Origin: Pomacea canaliculata
Taxonomy: Eukaryota > Mollusca > Gastropoda > Architaenioglossa > Ampullariidae
Length of the DNA stretch: 64,000 bases
Assembly (NCBI RefSeq): GCF_003073045.1
Contig: NC_037599.1
Location: 26,202,695-26,266,694, forward strand
Reading direction: 5' to 3'
Shown here: one piece after another, positions 1-11,883 of the stretch
How the letters are laid out: every line of letters starts with the position of its first letter
How positions within the stretch are numbered: the first letter of the stretch is position 1
Position numbers and translations under genes: made by a program
The notes under the pieces: model-generated
What the model saw: the letters and a program-made list of their open reading frames with translations, nothing else
The model's database searches: none
Told to the model about the DNA's origin: nothing

Positions 1-285
1 TACCTGTCTTCTTGTACCTGAGATAATTATTTATTAGAACAGTGTCTATTATTAGACTTTTAACACTATAGGACCTCACAGTTACCTAGGTGTTGGTGTT
101 GACCAGCTTATTAGATCCACTGATAAAATAGTAAATGATTAGTCGAGATGTCACATCAAACTTATCTTGATAACAGATGTAGAAAACCAACATACAATGA
201 AGTACTTGAACACTAAACTAAGATTACTGCTGCACAGTTTAACGGTCTTTAAATGTGAGTTCTTAAGCAGTGTTGTTATTTATTA
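1..285. other. 3' flank of GIMAP-1, no gene seen
   Basis: AT-rich sequence downstream of the GIMAP-1 stop codon. On the minus strand an AATAAA hexamer lies immediately after the stop (about 284-279) and another near 35-30; either could be the polyadenylation signal. No open frame of interest. Confidence 0.4.
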
Positions 286-1479
286 CTACAACGGCCTATA
301 GGGAGGCTTTCTATTCCAGCCCCCGATGAGGCCCCGAAAACATTGATATACAGCCTGCAGCATCCATAATATCAAATACCATATGAATAGTAGAACATCT
401 CCACATCCTTTCCAAATCACCCACAGTGTAGTTTGGGGTAAGTTATCAATTGTTTTCAATAACAGTTCGACTGCTTCTTCATTCCGAGAGCTCGTTGGTC
501 CGTGGAACAGGACGTACCTACCCGAGGCGTCGTTCAACACGCTGTTCAGTTCGCGACAAACGGTCCCGAGCTCCTCACCAAGGTCACGGTCTTGCCGGTC
601 TCCAAAGGTGAAGGCCACCACAAGCCGCCGACAAAGGTCGCGACCCCATATCTCCTTCACTTGCTGATAGATGGCGAACTCCTCGGCCGTGTAGCGAACA
701 TCACAGCGAACAGCCAGCAGAACGGCGTCTGGGGTCGTCTCGGGGTCACCCTTCCACTTCTTCACTTCCGCTTGAATTTCAGAGACCGTGTGGTACTGGT
801 TGCTTAGGTCAGGTGTGTCGGTCACCTGCGGACGACAGAAAGTAAGCCCCAAAATGATCACACACACACGCACAACCAACCCTGCAAATAGATAAAATTA
901 GTTTTATTATTAATTTAAAACAAAGAAAGGAAAAAGAAGTGATGATGATGTTTTTTGACTTTCAAATCAAAGATCTTTTACGTTTTTGTTTCACTTTACT
1001 CGCTGGGTTCTGGACAAGATATTCTCTCTCTCTCTCAACATTTGAGTGGATTTTTCCTTTTCCTTCTCCAACAAAAAATGTACTGGAGCAGATTTTTCCA
1101 TGTGCTTAGATATCTTTGTTAAAGGTTGGAAAGCTCATAAAGCGTGTGTTAATAGATAATGATTGTGTCTCTTGTCCCATTTTACATGTAAAAGAGAAGC
1201 AATATCTTATTTTAATTTACTTTGCAAAAGAAAGAAGAGGTAAAATGTGAAATTTAAAAGTTACTACTGGAATGAAAACTCGATGATCCTCTATCTTACT
1301 TCAATAATCCTGCCATTCCTTGCTGACGATCTTGTTGCCGTGGATACCGTCGTACACGCCATCCCAGTCCCAACAGCAAACATCTTCTGGCGGAGGATGA
1401 TGTTCCCCAGAGAACTTTTGCCATTTCCTGTTTTCCCGATGATCAAAATTCTTGTCGAATGTCCTTGGTTCGAACTCAT
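286..1479 (-). CDS. GIMAP-1: AIG1/GIMAP-family GTPase with C-terminal membrane segment
   Basis: Two coding exons, complement(286..825) and complement(1300..1479), give 239 aa. G1 P-loop GKTGNGKS is at residues 15-22, G3 reads DTPD (63-66) in place of the canonical DTPG, the family box LLAVRCDVRYT is near 96-106, and G4 is TFGD (133-136). Residues about 202-220 are strongly hydrophobic and probably anchor the protein in a membrane, as in vertebrate GIMAP1/2/5. Exon 1 ends GAA|gtaaga and exon 2 follows gcag, phase 0, directly before the G3 strand, as in all paralogues here. The ATG at 1479 lies 3 nt inside an exon with a good acceptor (1483-1484). An upstream exon ending AAG|gtacaa near 1623 would join in frame and add a hydrophobic N-terminus; this is uncertain. 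GIMAPs bind GTP and polymerise on lymphocyte membranes in vertebrates; the role here is inferred. Confidence 0.85.
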
Positions 1480-1482
1480 TTT

Positions 1483-2712
1483 CTGTGCAACAACCAACAC
1501 AAACATTGAGATACATGTAGTAAACAGATAACACTACTTATTATTTCTCTTTTTATTATTACAGTGATTTTGCCGTTGAGACCCTCTCTGTATTTCTGTA
1601 ACTTTATGATATCGACTTGTACCTTCAGGAGGGTTGAGTAAAATGCACAAAAAACAAACCACATCGTGCATAATCTTAAATTAGCAAAAGTACACATCAT
1701 TCACAACTGTCTCTATTGGAATGTGTTAATGAATATACAGAGGAGAATATAATCTACATTATAAAGGAGAAAATTTGTTGACAATCACGCCTTGCCTTGA
1801 TGCTTGTGTGTTGAGAGCAGCCGGGTGTCGATGAGTAGAGTCAGGGAAGCTCACAGTGTGTTTGTTTGAGGCTGTGAACAAGTTCTCAAGGCTGACTTCA
1901 CCACCAGCAGTTCCACTCAGGATAAAGTAGTCTCTTGTATAGACAGCTACACAGCCACAACCTTCAGCAGGTCACGTCAATCAAGTCTAGTCAGCTGCAC
2001 AGTCGCCCCGCCCAAATTGGGCTTTGGCCCTCAAAAACACCACACACTAATTGAACTGTGGCTGTGATAAACCTGGGTGCTGAGATTGTCACGTGACAGC
2101 AATGACCGAACATTGAGGGTAAGAAATAATAGTTTGATCTAGAAATCCCTTTCCACAAAGTTCGTTCATGTTGTGTATCAGTGTTTTGGTGTCTGCTTGA
2201 GAATATTTCACTTTGCGATTATTGTTATTTTTTCTGCATTCTGTGTGCTAGGTGATAACATCAGCAACTTTGTCAATTATGTTAATACAATAAATAGAAT
2301 ATTTATGGACTTCTCAAATGCAGCTTAGTAGGGATATGTCTTTGCTATGCTATAAACCATATAGGTAACATATTTATTCATGCGTGCATTTTGAATTTGA
2401 TACTGACGTATCATCTGATTAAGAGCTGTGGCTGTAGCTACAATGAGTCTAAGCATAAGTATGCCAGTAATTATACTACTGTAGAAACAGAGGGAGGATG
2501 CAAAAGAGGGGAGGGTCATCCGCCAGATCAAAAGGATACTATAGGGAGGGAAGAATGTGAACTTTGTTCACTGTCAGCATGGAGTTCGCCCACCCCCTCT
2601 TTACCGAAAAAAATCCACTAGCACCTTTGTCTCCAACCAAATATAATTATCGGTGATTTTATTCCTAAACATGAAACTTGTTTGTGCTCACTATGTTTCT
2701 CATTCCTTTCAG
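1483..2712. promoter_or_regulatory. Divergent intergenic region between GIMAP-1 and GIMAP-2
   Basis: About 1.2 kb separates the first recognised exons of GIMAP-1 (leftward) and GIMAP-2 (rightward), so promoters of both must lie here unless longer 5' introns exist. A possible untranslated exon for GIMAP-2 ends near 2118 (gagg|gtaaga), and a GIMAP-1 5' exon may lie around 1624-2000. No TATA box or other specific element can be assigned with confidence. Confidence 0.35.
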
Positions 2713-2738
2713 AGGCTGACTCCTCCACTGTACACAAA

Positions 2739-5700
2739 ATGGAGGAATTACGCGTTGTACTGCTGGGAAAGACCGGAACCGGAAAGAGTTCTCTGGGAAA
2801 CACACTGCTGGGTCGTCAAGCGTTTGCTCCTGCCAGCGGGCTGTGCTCCGGTACGGAAAAATGTCAGTGGGCTGAAGCTACAGTAGATGGAGTTATCCAT
2901 AGTGTGAGTACTTTACTCAGGAGTATCCAGTGACATTATCATCACAGTACAGTGCCATATAGATGTCAAAGTCGTTTGCTAGTTTATTCCTTTTTACTTA
3001 CCGGAAAAATGATCATACACCAGCGGTTCTCAACCTTTTACTAGTGACGCCCCCTGACGAACAAAGGTATGTCCGCGCGCGCCCCCCACCCTCCTTAGCC
3101 AGCAATGTAAACTAATTTCACTAATTCCGGTGTAAGAAACTTAAAAAATGACCACCTTCGAGCCAGGGGGGCGCACCCCACAGGTTGAGAACCGCTGTCA
3201 TACACACTGATATATATATCGAGTTTGTTTAATATTGTTTTGTACACGGTTACACTTTTTCTAGTTATAAAACAAATTCAACTGATTAGTGTGTCAATGA
3301 TTTAAAAAATACAGGAGATGGGACGCCTTTCCACCACTCCATTGCACGAAGCAATTTTAAAAAAGCATTGACAAATTTTACAAGTTAAATGTGTAAGAGC
3401 AATCTATAGATAACACTATCAGATTAGACTAAAATATAAAGCTATTTGACGTCAAAAAAGAGAAAAACACAAAAAAGAAGAAAGACAAAAATAAAAGGAC
3501 AAAAGAGAGAAAACAATAATATAAAGAGGAGTCAATGATGATGAGGAGGAGGAGGAAGAAAAGGAGGATTATTTTATGAGCAGCAGCTGCCTATTTTAGC
3601 TTGCATCAATAATTCATAGACCCTTGAGCTATGATCCATGGTCCAGGTTTCTTTGTTGTACACTGTATATCCTTTTGATACAGGTGACAGACACACCTGG
3701 ACTGTGTGACACTCATCGCAGCGAGGAAGAAGTTCTGCTGGAAGTCGGCAAGTCCGTGGCTGTGGCCTGTCCAGGGCCTCACGTGGTCATCATCGTCATT
3801 CGAGGCGATCGTCGCTTTACAAAGGTTAGCAGCCTGGACTAAAAACGTTTTATCATTTACAATCGGAATAACCCATCTACAGTAAGTGATAGTTGATACA
3901 CTGATTATGTTAAATGTTGTGGTGCATGTCTTTATAACTGTCCAGAGCAGGGTGCACCAGGTAACGTACAAGAAGAAAGGATCAAAGCACGAGGGCTAAC
4001 ATCTCACTTATCTTACCATGAGACTTTTGTCACAGTGTCTGAAGTGTTGACTACGGAAATGTATCTAGGTAGAATATCGATATCTGCATTGTAAACATCT
4101 CTCTGTAGACCGTGATGTCTGTAGGCGTGTATCTCGGAACAGAAGGGGTATAAGTAACCCTATTTCAGGAAGCAATATCTTCCAATGAGATTTACCTGGT
4201 CATTAAGGAAAAAGTTGCTCACCACTGTGCCTATAATAAAACCTTATTCTTGTATGGTTTGCGTTTGTTGTGTGTGGACAGGAGGAGTATGATGCTGTGA
4301 AGACACTACAGGCTTTGTTTGGTGAGCGTGTCCGCCGCCACCTCATGATCGTCTTCACTGGCGGCGATGGGCTTGCAGATGACATCAGTAAGTGACGTGG
4401 TACTCAGTGGTACTGCACATAGCTTATACATGAGTGAAAGAAGAAATCTGTTCATGCCATCATCTGCTCGTTCTTGTATTTAAAGCCTTTAAATATATAT
4501 TTCCTATCCCCTAAGTTCTTATCAGTTAAGAGTGATTTTTCATTTCCTTCGTCTGTCTGTGACCTTTCGACCACCTTCCTTATTCAAATGCATCATTTAA
4601 AGCTATCGTATTAAAAATGTTCATAATCAAACAGATATATCACCCCTTTTCTTGGATTACCAGGTGGTATGCAGGCTGCTGTAGACCAGCAATTACTAAA
4701 AGCTCCTGAAAATCTCAAGGAAGTTTTGTGTGATGCCTACAACCGTTACTGCATTGTGTCCAACACTGGGACGTTTGAGACGAGACGACAGCACGCAAAG
4801 GTCGTGTTAAGTAAGATTCAAGTGAGTTTATTATCTAACTCATGAACTCCATGAGAGAGTAAAACATTGCTTGCTCTAAATTGTTACGCTTTCCTTCTAT
4901 TTTCATATGTTCTTTCCTCTATGTTTATTTTACTCGTTAATAAAAGAAATGTTTCAGAGCAGCGAAAAGAATAATTTTGACATTTTTAAAACTTTGCTTT
5001 AAAAACTTTATAGTGTAACCGAGTGGTAAGGTGGGGTTGTATGGTGACAACAACAGTTCAACACTCGAACCAAAAAGGCAGGAACAGTCAGCAGGTGTGC
5101 GACCCTTTATTTCTCGTACGATGGTCACGGCTGCGTCAATCGCCTGAGGCGCTAGAGGTCGGAGCTGTCTCTTCTTCGTCGTGTAGCTGTGCGCGCTGTC
5201 TCTGCCGACTCTGTTCTCTGATCTTTTCGTCTCAGCTCTGCCCTTATATACCTCTGGGAAGGGGTAAACTTTTGCGATGCTCTGATACGGTCGGAACAAT
5301 CCGCCGTTTTACCCTAGCCAATCACCGCTATGTGCCATCTCCCCTAGCCAATCACCGCTATTTGCCATCTCTCACCATGCCCTAGCAGATCCCGCCAAAA
5401 CTAGCAACAATGCTGGCGTACCGGTCCTCCACAGTAGAAAGAAGCTTCCTAATAAAAAGAAAACGAAAATTTTGTTCAAACTCAAATCACACTGCTATTA
5501 AATTAAAAATATTGTTTTCTTTGTTAGGATGTGGTGAGAAGAAACAACAGGGAGTATTTCACGAATGAGATGGTTGATGAGTACAACAGGAAAGTACAGT
5601 CCATTATTGCTCGCCGCCAGAGAGATCACGGTCTGTCAGACAACCAGGCTGTCACAGAGACCAGACAAGCCATTGTTGATGAAAAGGAAGATCCTGGCTT

Positions 5701-5818
5701 CTTCGATACACTGAAGAACATAGCAAAAACTTACATATTGCCTGTCTTGATAAAGGTCGCCGAGGTGGGACTAGCTGTCGCAGTTGGCGCCGTGGTAAAG
5801 AGGTGTTCTGTGATGTAG
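2739..5818 (+). CDS. GIMAP-2: AIG1/GIMAP-family GTPase with CaaX C-terminus
   Basis: Five coding exons, 2739..2903, 3684..3824, 4282..4387, 4664..4821 and 5528..5818, encode 286 aa. G1 GKTGTGKS is at 10-17, G3 DTPG at 58-61, the family box RGDRRFT near 96-102, and G4 is TGGD at 128-131. After the G domain comes a charged helical stretch (191-255), a hydrophobic run (about 260-280) and a final KRCSVM, whose last four residues fit a CaaX prenylation box. Intron phases are 0, 0, 1, 0. The exon carrying the ATG starts at 2713 and is open upstream of it in a phase-1 register, so an extra short upstream coding exon, as in paralogues, is possible. Intron 1 holds a hAT-type MITE and intron 4 a solo LTR. 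GIMAP-8 is an inverted partial copy of this gene. Confidence 0.87.
3021..3197. mobile_element. hAT-type MITE, copy 1
   Basis: 177-bp element with terminal inverted repeats CAGCGGTTCTCAACCT / AGGTTGAGAACCGCTG, flanked by a perfect 8-bp target duplication TCATACAC (3013-3020 and 3198-3205). The 8-bp duplication and the CAGxGGTTCTCAACC terminus are typical of hAT elements. It sits in intron 1 of GIMAP-2; a relative lies at 35343-35549 in an intron of GIMAP-6. Confidence 0.85.
5014..5433 (-). mobile_element. Probable solo LTR in intron 4 of GIMAP-2
   Basis: 420-bp block running TGTGGAGG...CGGTTACA on the minus strand (TG...CA ends), with a TATATAAGG promoter-like motif and an AATAAA signal in the order expected of an LTR on that strand. 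The flanking tetranucleotides are CTAC/CTAT, one mismatch from a 4-bp target duplication. The homologous intron of GIMAP-8 lacks the block, which supports the boundaries. No internal retroviral genes are present. Its end CGGTTACA resembles that of the LTR at 24345-25246. Confidence 0.7.
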
Positions 5819-6576
5819 CAGTCACAAACAAACAACGATTTCTAAAGTGTACTTAATAGGGCAAAAACAGAACACACGAATGACTTGTATTTTCATGACT
5901 AATTAAATTAATTTAGGTACCAAACCACAAGTCAAACGATTAACTCATTGACTCCATGTAAAAGTAAAGAAATGACACTGAAAAAAGTTTTTGTTTCAGA
6001 GAGGTTGTCTGGGGCTGTAAAATTCTTTTCCTCGATTTTTTTGTTTGTTTTGTTGTTGTTTTTTATTTTTAGCATGTAAAATAAAAAACAAACATTAGCC
6101 TTATCTTCTATCAAAGATAATACGTGAGGTAGAGTTAGGGAAACGTGTTTTCGAGGGTCACGTGGTGCTACACTAATGTCAGGCATATAGTTTCCAACAG
6201 GGTGGGGAGGGCATTAAAGTAAGTTTGTCTCGTGCTTTTGATTTCAGATAAAGGTTGATGGTACCGTTAAAGTAGAATCGCTAGGTCACAGTTCAGTGAC
6301 CTCACCCACCATTTTAGCCTCAAATAGGAATCTAGTCATACACAGTAAATGAATTCTTTCGTCAGAATAATCATAATTATAGTTTATAGTAAAGTTTCCT
6401 TGAATTACATAAACTTTATATTTTGTTCATTTGTAAGCATTGAACGCGAAAGCTGCAGGTCATTTCTTGAGCTTTAGATCATGATTAAAGAGAATTTGTG
6501 TTTTGTTTTCAGATGTGTCAGTTGGTCAAGTAAACATTAATAAGCCTGAAGACTCTAAGCACAATTTCTCTTTCTT

Positions 6577-6619
<43 letters not shown>

Positions 6620-7240
6620 TCTTTTTTCTTGCACACACACACAGAAAACGAGAATTTGTGTAAAACAGAGACACAAAAAGGAAAATAGAAAAAATATGTA
6701 AATACAAGATATATTTCTATATATATAAAATATGTTTATATCCTTATTCATTCACTTTTGCATTCAAACGTACCTATAAGCATCAATCGATGCGTGCATG
6801 AAAAAAATGTGAAGATCAACATAAACTTACACAAGTTATTTTTTTTAACAGTTGCTGAAGAATGGACACACATAAGATGTTATGTTCACACGTACATAGA
6901 AATGTTTAGTTTTATGGTGTGTTTAAAGAATTTCAAGGACTTTGTGATTTCAAGGTCTGGCAGAGCTTCAAGAAAAAAAATCTGCCAATGGTTTATTATC
7001 TTTTGATATAATAACTTGAAATTGCTATCTCGCCATCCGCCGACCACAAATGTTGGGTAAGAGGCGAGAGTGGCGACATAACGAGGGTGTATGGATATGA
7101 TCCATAACTAGGGGACCTTTGAACAAAATACATTCTGTAACAAAGTAGGTTGAGAGCAGGGCTTGGCGGGTAAGATAATGAATGATGACATACTTTATAT
7201 GTTTTAAAATAACGAGGATCAATCGTGTGATTCAAATTTC
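5819..7240. other. Intergenic region with (CT)n tract
   Basis: Convergent 3' flanks of GIMAP-2 and GIMAP-3. Contains a pure CT microsatellite (about 6567-6615) and AT-rich sequence. No coding exon or recognisable transposon is seen. Confidence 0.4.
6567..6615. repeat. (CT)n microsatellite
   Basis: Roughly 49 bp of almost uninterrupted CT dinucleotides. Confidence 0.9.
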
Positions 7241-9819
7241 TTAAGGGTTCATGAGGCTACTTCGGCTTTGTTTCCGGGCTTCATACCCACACACTAATAA
7301 CAGCACAGCCATCGTGAGGCCGAGCACCCCGAGGCCGATCGTCAATCCCAGTTGATCGAAGACGCCAGCAACGATACAGCCGACTGCAGCAAGAAGGGGG
7401 ATGACCAAGCACACCACGGACAGTATGTTGTGGACGCGGGGAGAGGAGAAAGGCTTCTGTGACCTGTCAGGTGGTCTTATGATTTTGAGAAGTTTGTCAA
7501 CTTGCTGCTCTTTGTTTGGGTCCTGTGAACGAAAAACAGAAGGAGGTTTAAAGTTGACAAGATGACTGACATGGTTATACATCCAGGCCACACACAGCCA
7601 GCGTACACAGGATCACAGGCTCTCAAAACACACTAGAAAACCTCATGGGGAATCTTGTTGCTGAGCGGTGCAAGGCGGCAGGTAAGCGTAAACAATTCGA
7701 TACCAGTGTTTGCCTTGTTTACTTTCCATACTTGAAACAGTTCGTCATTTGGGGTAGACAGACATAGAAATAGAGAAAGAGTAAATGGCAACCACGCTCA
7801 CAGCAAAGGAATAAATAAGTTTAAAATTTATATAACACATGAAGAGATATGGACATGTCAGCAAACAAGCGGACATAGATATATCAACATCCATAGACAC
7901 TAGACAGAAAACGTGCAGACAAAGCAGATTATTAAATCGCGATATCAATGGTAAAGCTAACAGAGTGGACAAAGGTGAGTTTCAGGTAGGTTACTGAGCC
8001 AGCAGATAATACTGAGCAGTTACAGTGTGGACCAATTCGTCTTCAAGTGATAACAGATGGTCAAAGGGCAACAGCAACGATAAACCGCAAAGACCATGGA
8101 CGCCATTCAGGCCTGTGATGACTGGCGGTGAGCAGTTATTAGGCCGATATTTTCACGTCTGTTATCTTTTTTTTCTTATCTCGGCGGCCACCACCACCAC
8201 CACACACACACATACAAACACACATACAACCACAAACACAAACACACACACACCTTTTTGTTGAAGAGCACGTAGCGGTTGTCAGCGTCTCTCAAGACTT
8301 TCTTCAGCTCGGGACACACGCCCTTCAGCTCCTCACGGAGGTCTCTGTCCTGCCTGTCACCGAAGGTGAAGGCCACAACCAGTTGGCGCTTGATGCTGGA
8401 GTTGTCTCCCCACAGACTCTTGAACTCCTTGTAGATGGCGTACTCCTCGGCCGTGTAGCGCACGTCACAGCGCACAGCCAGTAGAATGGTCGGGTGGGCG
8501 GGTGACGTCAGCGCCTTCCACCTCTGGATCTCCTCCCTCCTTTCCTCAGGACTGTAGTCCAGGTTAACGATGTCCGGAGTGTCCACCACCTTCACGCATT
8601 GAAACATTTTCTAATAACCTTTCCTTTTGAAAAATAACATCTTATCTACCACGTGGCGGAAAAACCTGTCACACACACAAACAGACACGTCTATCTCGTT
8701 ACACACACTACACTTGAAGTTCATTCCTCTTCAGCACTATCTAATAACCTTATTATAAGAAATTGCTTTTCAAACTACCATTGTATGTTTAAGTACAAAA
8801 ACAGAAAAAAAATGAAAGAAATCAGTTAAAATCACACACACACCAGGACAAAACAAAACAAAATCAAATACAGATATACGTAAAAAAAAAAATACAATTT
8901 TTTTAAGACAAAAGTGATTTTATAAGAAAACCAACCGATGAAACAAAAATGGTATCTATGTGATGACAATAAGCAACACGAAAAAGAATATGACAAAATC
9001 ATGAGAAAGAGCACCATACAGAACACTATAAAAAACACAATAAAGTGCTTTTAGCTTCGTATCACGCACCGTTATAGTTACTTCGCCTCTAATTCTTGAC
9101 CTTTTCTCAGCTTTAGTTGTTGTTGAAGACATGCTAGAACCAGTCAGAAAGTCCTGTTGTCCTAAAAGACAATTTCCCAGACTGCTCTTCCCATTGCCTG
9201 TCTTCCCAACAAGGAGAAAGACATAACTTGAGGCCATTGTGACTGGTCTCCGGCTAATATCTACAACAAGCAAAGGGAAACTTCATGAACACGTCCTGCT
9301 CCTGTATCCCTGCGCCGGTGTAACTCATTCATTGTCAGTATATACACAACAAATAGCGCATCATACACACAACACATAGTACATTATACGCAGCAGCGTG
9401 CACTTTTTATCGTGTTTTTTCTCTCCTTCTCTTTGCCCTTCCGTTTCCTTGTGTCTATTTCCTTTAATGTGTCTCTGTTACACTATCTCTTAAGAGTGTG
9501 TATGTCAGTCGTGAAAGTATTACGGATATATATAAAAAAAACGCATATTCGTAAGTGTGTGCGCAGGTACAAAAAACAACACACACACACACACACACAC
9601 AAAAGAGAGGAATAGAAAGAGCAAGTAATAATCAGTCTACTTTCAATTTTGAAATTGTTTGCCTCGTTTCTATCGCGGATACGCACATATGTATGTATCA
9701 TGCATCTCTTTTTCTCTCAAACATACACTGAAAAACTTACTCCCAACATCCAAGAGTCGATTGCTGTTAATGGAAGAGGATGCTGCGGTAGCAAAGGAGG
9801 TTTCTGTTATTACAGACAT
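7241..9819 (-). CDS. GIMAP-3: AIG1/GIMAP-family GTPase with two C-terminal TM segments
   Basis: Four coding exons, complement(7241..7522), (8254..8589), (9070..9260) and (9741..9819), give 295 aa. The first exon starts ATG at 9819 and ends GGG A|gtaagt in phase 1; the next begins after tgttgtag in matching phase, so the joined N-terminus is about 34 residues before the MASSY methionine at 35, which is an alternative start. G1 GKTGNGKS is at 45-52, G3 is DTPD (93-96), the family box AVRCDVRYT follows, and G4 is TFGD (165-168). The last exon encodes two hydrophobic helices (about 235-255 and 259-281) and a short basic tail, so membrane insertion is likely. The donor of the G4 exon lies in a GT-rich microsatellite. 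Family role: membrane-associated immune GTPase; cellular location here is inferred. Confidence 0.83.
8190..8253. repeat. CA/GT-rich microsatellite overlapping a splice donor
   Basis: A (CCA)n/(CA)n-rich tract whose right edge, read on the minus strand, supplies the gtgtgt donor for the GIMAP-3 exon ending at 8254. Confidence 0.75.
9577..9601. repeat. (CA)n microsatellite
   Basis: About 12 CA dinucleotides in intron 1 of GIMAP-3. Confidence 0.85.
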
Positions 9820-10572
9820 CCCAGTGAAGACCAGATTATACGAGTGCTTGACGATGACTAGACTCTGGCCTCAACCCAGGTGACACAAGGGTCTGAATAG
9901 AAATCACAAGGATTGGATCCCACCTCTGTGTGAGCCTAATGGCGCATGGAGACCTCTCTAACACGCACACACACAGTCACACACACAGGCAAACAGACAG
10001 ACAGCCTGACAGTGATCATAAACGGTTAATATTCGCAAGGGGTCGAGACTACTCACATGAGATGCTGTGTTCAGACCTCTGTTACTTGTGCAGCTGTTCT
10101 GTTAAGTCTACTTCTATTGTCTACTTCTATGTTCTCTACATTTAGCCAGATGACACATGCGGCTCTAAATTTCGCAGTACACAGCACACATCCCATTAGA
10201 GATGGATAATTCCCGGGACTGAAGTCCAACGATATCATCAATTTTTATTACAGAACATGACATGCAGATAAAATTTATCACTGACCGATATGCTTAACTT
10301 TTCCACAGAAAACCACGGGGTCAGATGACTTTGCGACAGCAGCAGTAAACACACTTCACAGCCTCCTTAATGGTTTCTGAGAAACTGTATCTACTTGCTC
10401 GCGTTTGGCCTCGTGGGTACTTGTCGACGCCCCACACATGATAACGCCTCGAAGTTTTCAAGAACTTTGAGCTAGAAATACATTCGTTATCTCCAGACAC
10501 ATGACTTACTGGACTACAAACTTATCGTAGGTCCTGACCTGTCATTTAGCCATGTCGTGTGAAATGAGCGGT

Positions 10573-10747
10573 CAGGGCTTCTGCTTACGCAAAAAATTGC
10601 GTACAGTACGCATTAAAAGTTCTGAGGACCCCTTCAATTTTCATCAATGGGGTCCCATTCAAATTTGGGCGAAGAACAGGGACCGCTTAAAAATCTGAAG
10701 AAGGGGTCCCTGGGACCCCAAAGAATTTAGCCTTAGCAGAAGCCCTG
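10573..10747. mobile_element. 175-bp TIR MITE, short relative of the 61455-62990 element
   Basis: Termini CAGGGCTTCTGC / GCAGAAGCCCTG. Its left half is the reverse complement of the right end of the 1536-bp element at 61455-62990, and its right half is the reverse complement of that element's left end, so it is an inverted-orientation, internally deleted derivative. Flanks read aatgagcg and aatgaacg, a possible imperfect 8-bp target duplication. Confidence 0.7.
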
Positions 10748-10840
10748 AATGAACGTAAGCAGCACGAACACACACACAGGCATCTATTGAATACGAGGTA
10801 GTTATAAAGATTGTGAGTGACTGGCAGCTTTGTCAAACAA

Positions 10841-10974
10841 TGTGTGTGTGTGTGCTTGAATGTGTGTGTGTGTGTGCCTAAAAATTAATGTGTGTGAGAG
10901 AGAGAGAGAGAGTGTGTGTGTGTGTGAATGTATGTGTGTGTGTTGTTGAATGTGTGTGTGTGTGTGAGAGAGAG

Positions 10975-11015
<41 letters not shown>
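10841..11015. repeat. Compound (GT)n/(GA)n microsatellite
   Basis: Alternating GT and GA dinucleotide tracts over about 175 bp; apparent open frames here are repeat artefacts. Confidence 0.85.
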
Positions 11016-11018
<3 letters not shown>

Positions 11019-11329
11019 GAATTATTTATTTGATGGGTCGACGACCCTTTCAAAGCAGGCCGTACTTGGCAGTAGAATATACACAAATAGAATATGTAAA
11101 TTACATGAAGTACATAAATCTATTTGTATTGTTTCAATCATTATCTAGCTTTTACACTCTTACCAACCATTCTTCATTAGCCCTCTCTCTCTCATCTTCC
11201 ACAACTACACCTACGCACGCACCACACAAACACACACACACACACACACCCATACGCATGCGCGCTCACTCTATCTCACACGCACATTGTTAGACCATCG
11301 GCCCCAGCCTGTTTACATGTTGACCAGTC

Positions 11330-11760
11330 CTGTGAGTCCAACCACCCGGGGTCACATTGTTTGTCCAGTACTTTCAGCGTTCTCGTTGCGCCTCTTTAAA
11401 GCATAACAAATAAACATGGCTACATTTCTGATATCGTGTGTTTCCCCTCTAGACAGCAACACAACCATTGTTGTCTGCGGGTATCCACTGTTTATCAGGG
11501 TGTAAGATACTTGGTCCTGATATCCACATAGGTTTGACACTGTAGCAGAAAATGTTCTTCATCTTCCGTTTTGTCTCTACAAAAAGGGCAGTTTGTGATC
11601 AAGGTGTAAGAATATCTGCTATTGATATTTATTTCGCTAATTCCTAGTCTAAATCGTATAAGAGTGTTTCTGAACTTTTTTTGGGAGGTTAATACTGAAC
11701 GATATCTTTCTGGTTCAAATTCCTGTCCATGGTGTTTAGTTCCAATCAGTATTTTACAGC
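11330..11760 (-). mobile_element. LINE 3' fragment (C-terminal zinc-knuckle region)
   Basis: Minus-strand translation shows the distal end of a non-LTR retrotransposon ORF2: a stretch with NTLIRFRLGIS followed by CPFC and DEEHFLLQC, i.e. a CxxC...HxxxxC putative zinc-binding module. The same pattern occurs in the elements at 21256-22667 and 52138-53988. Stops and frame disruptions show it is dead. Confidence 0.7.
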
Positions 11761-11883
11761 TCGTATTGTACTATTGATATACAGATATACATTGATATAT
11801 ATATATAACATGGTGTATAACTCTAACTGTATACAATACAGTTTGGAGTTTTGGTGTCTAAGTACATAAACCTTTTAATAGCG

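Larger units (their letters stand above)
9820..11329. other. Gene-free region upstream of GIMAP-3
   Basis: Contains one TIR element (10573-10747) and extensive GT/GA/CA microsatellites (10841-11015 and 11229-11250). Any GIMAP-3 promoter and untranslated exon should lie in the left part. No coding exon is recognised. Confidence 0.4.

Noticed and set aside
286..879. A single 197-aa gene starting at 879
   Set aside because: The first 18 codons are intron; a strong acceptor precedes GTGACCGACACT and all paralogues start this exon at the same codon.
8025..8264. Plus-strand frame rich in His/Thr
   Set aside because: Antisense of a GIMAP-3 exon and its CA microsatellite.
10802..11293. Open frames of 86-94 codons on both strands
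   Set aside because: They consist of dinucleotide repeats translated as alternating CV, ER, HT or LS residues.
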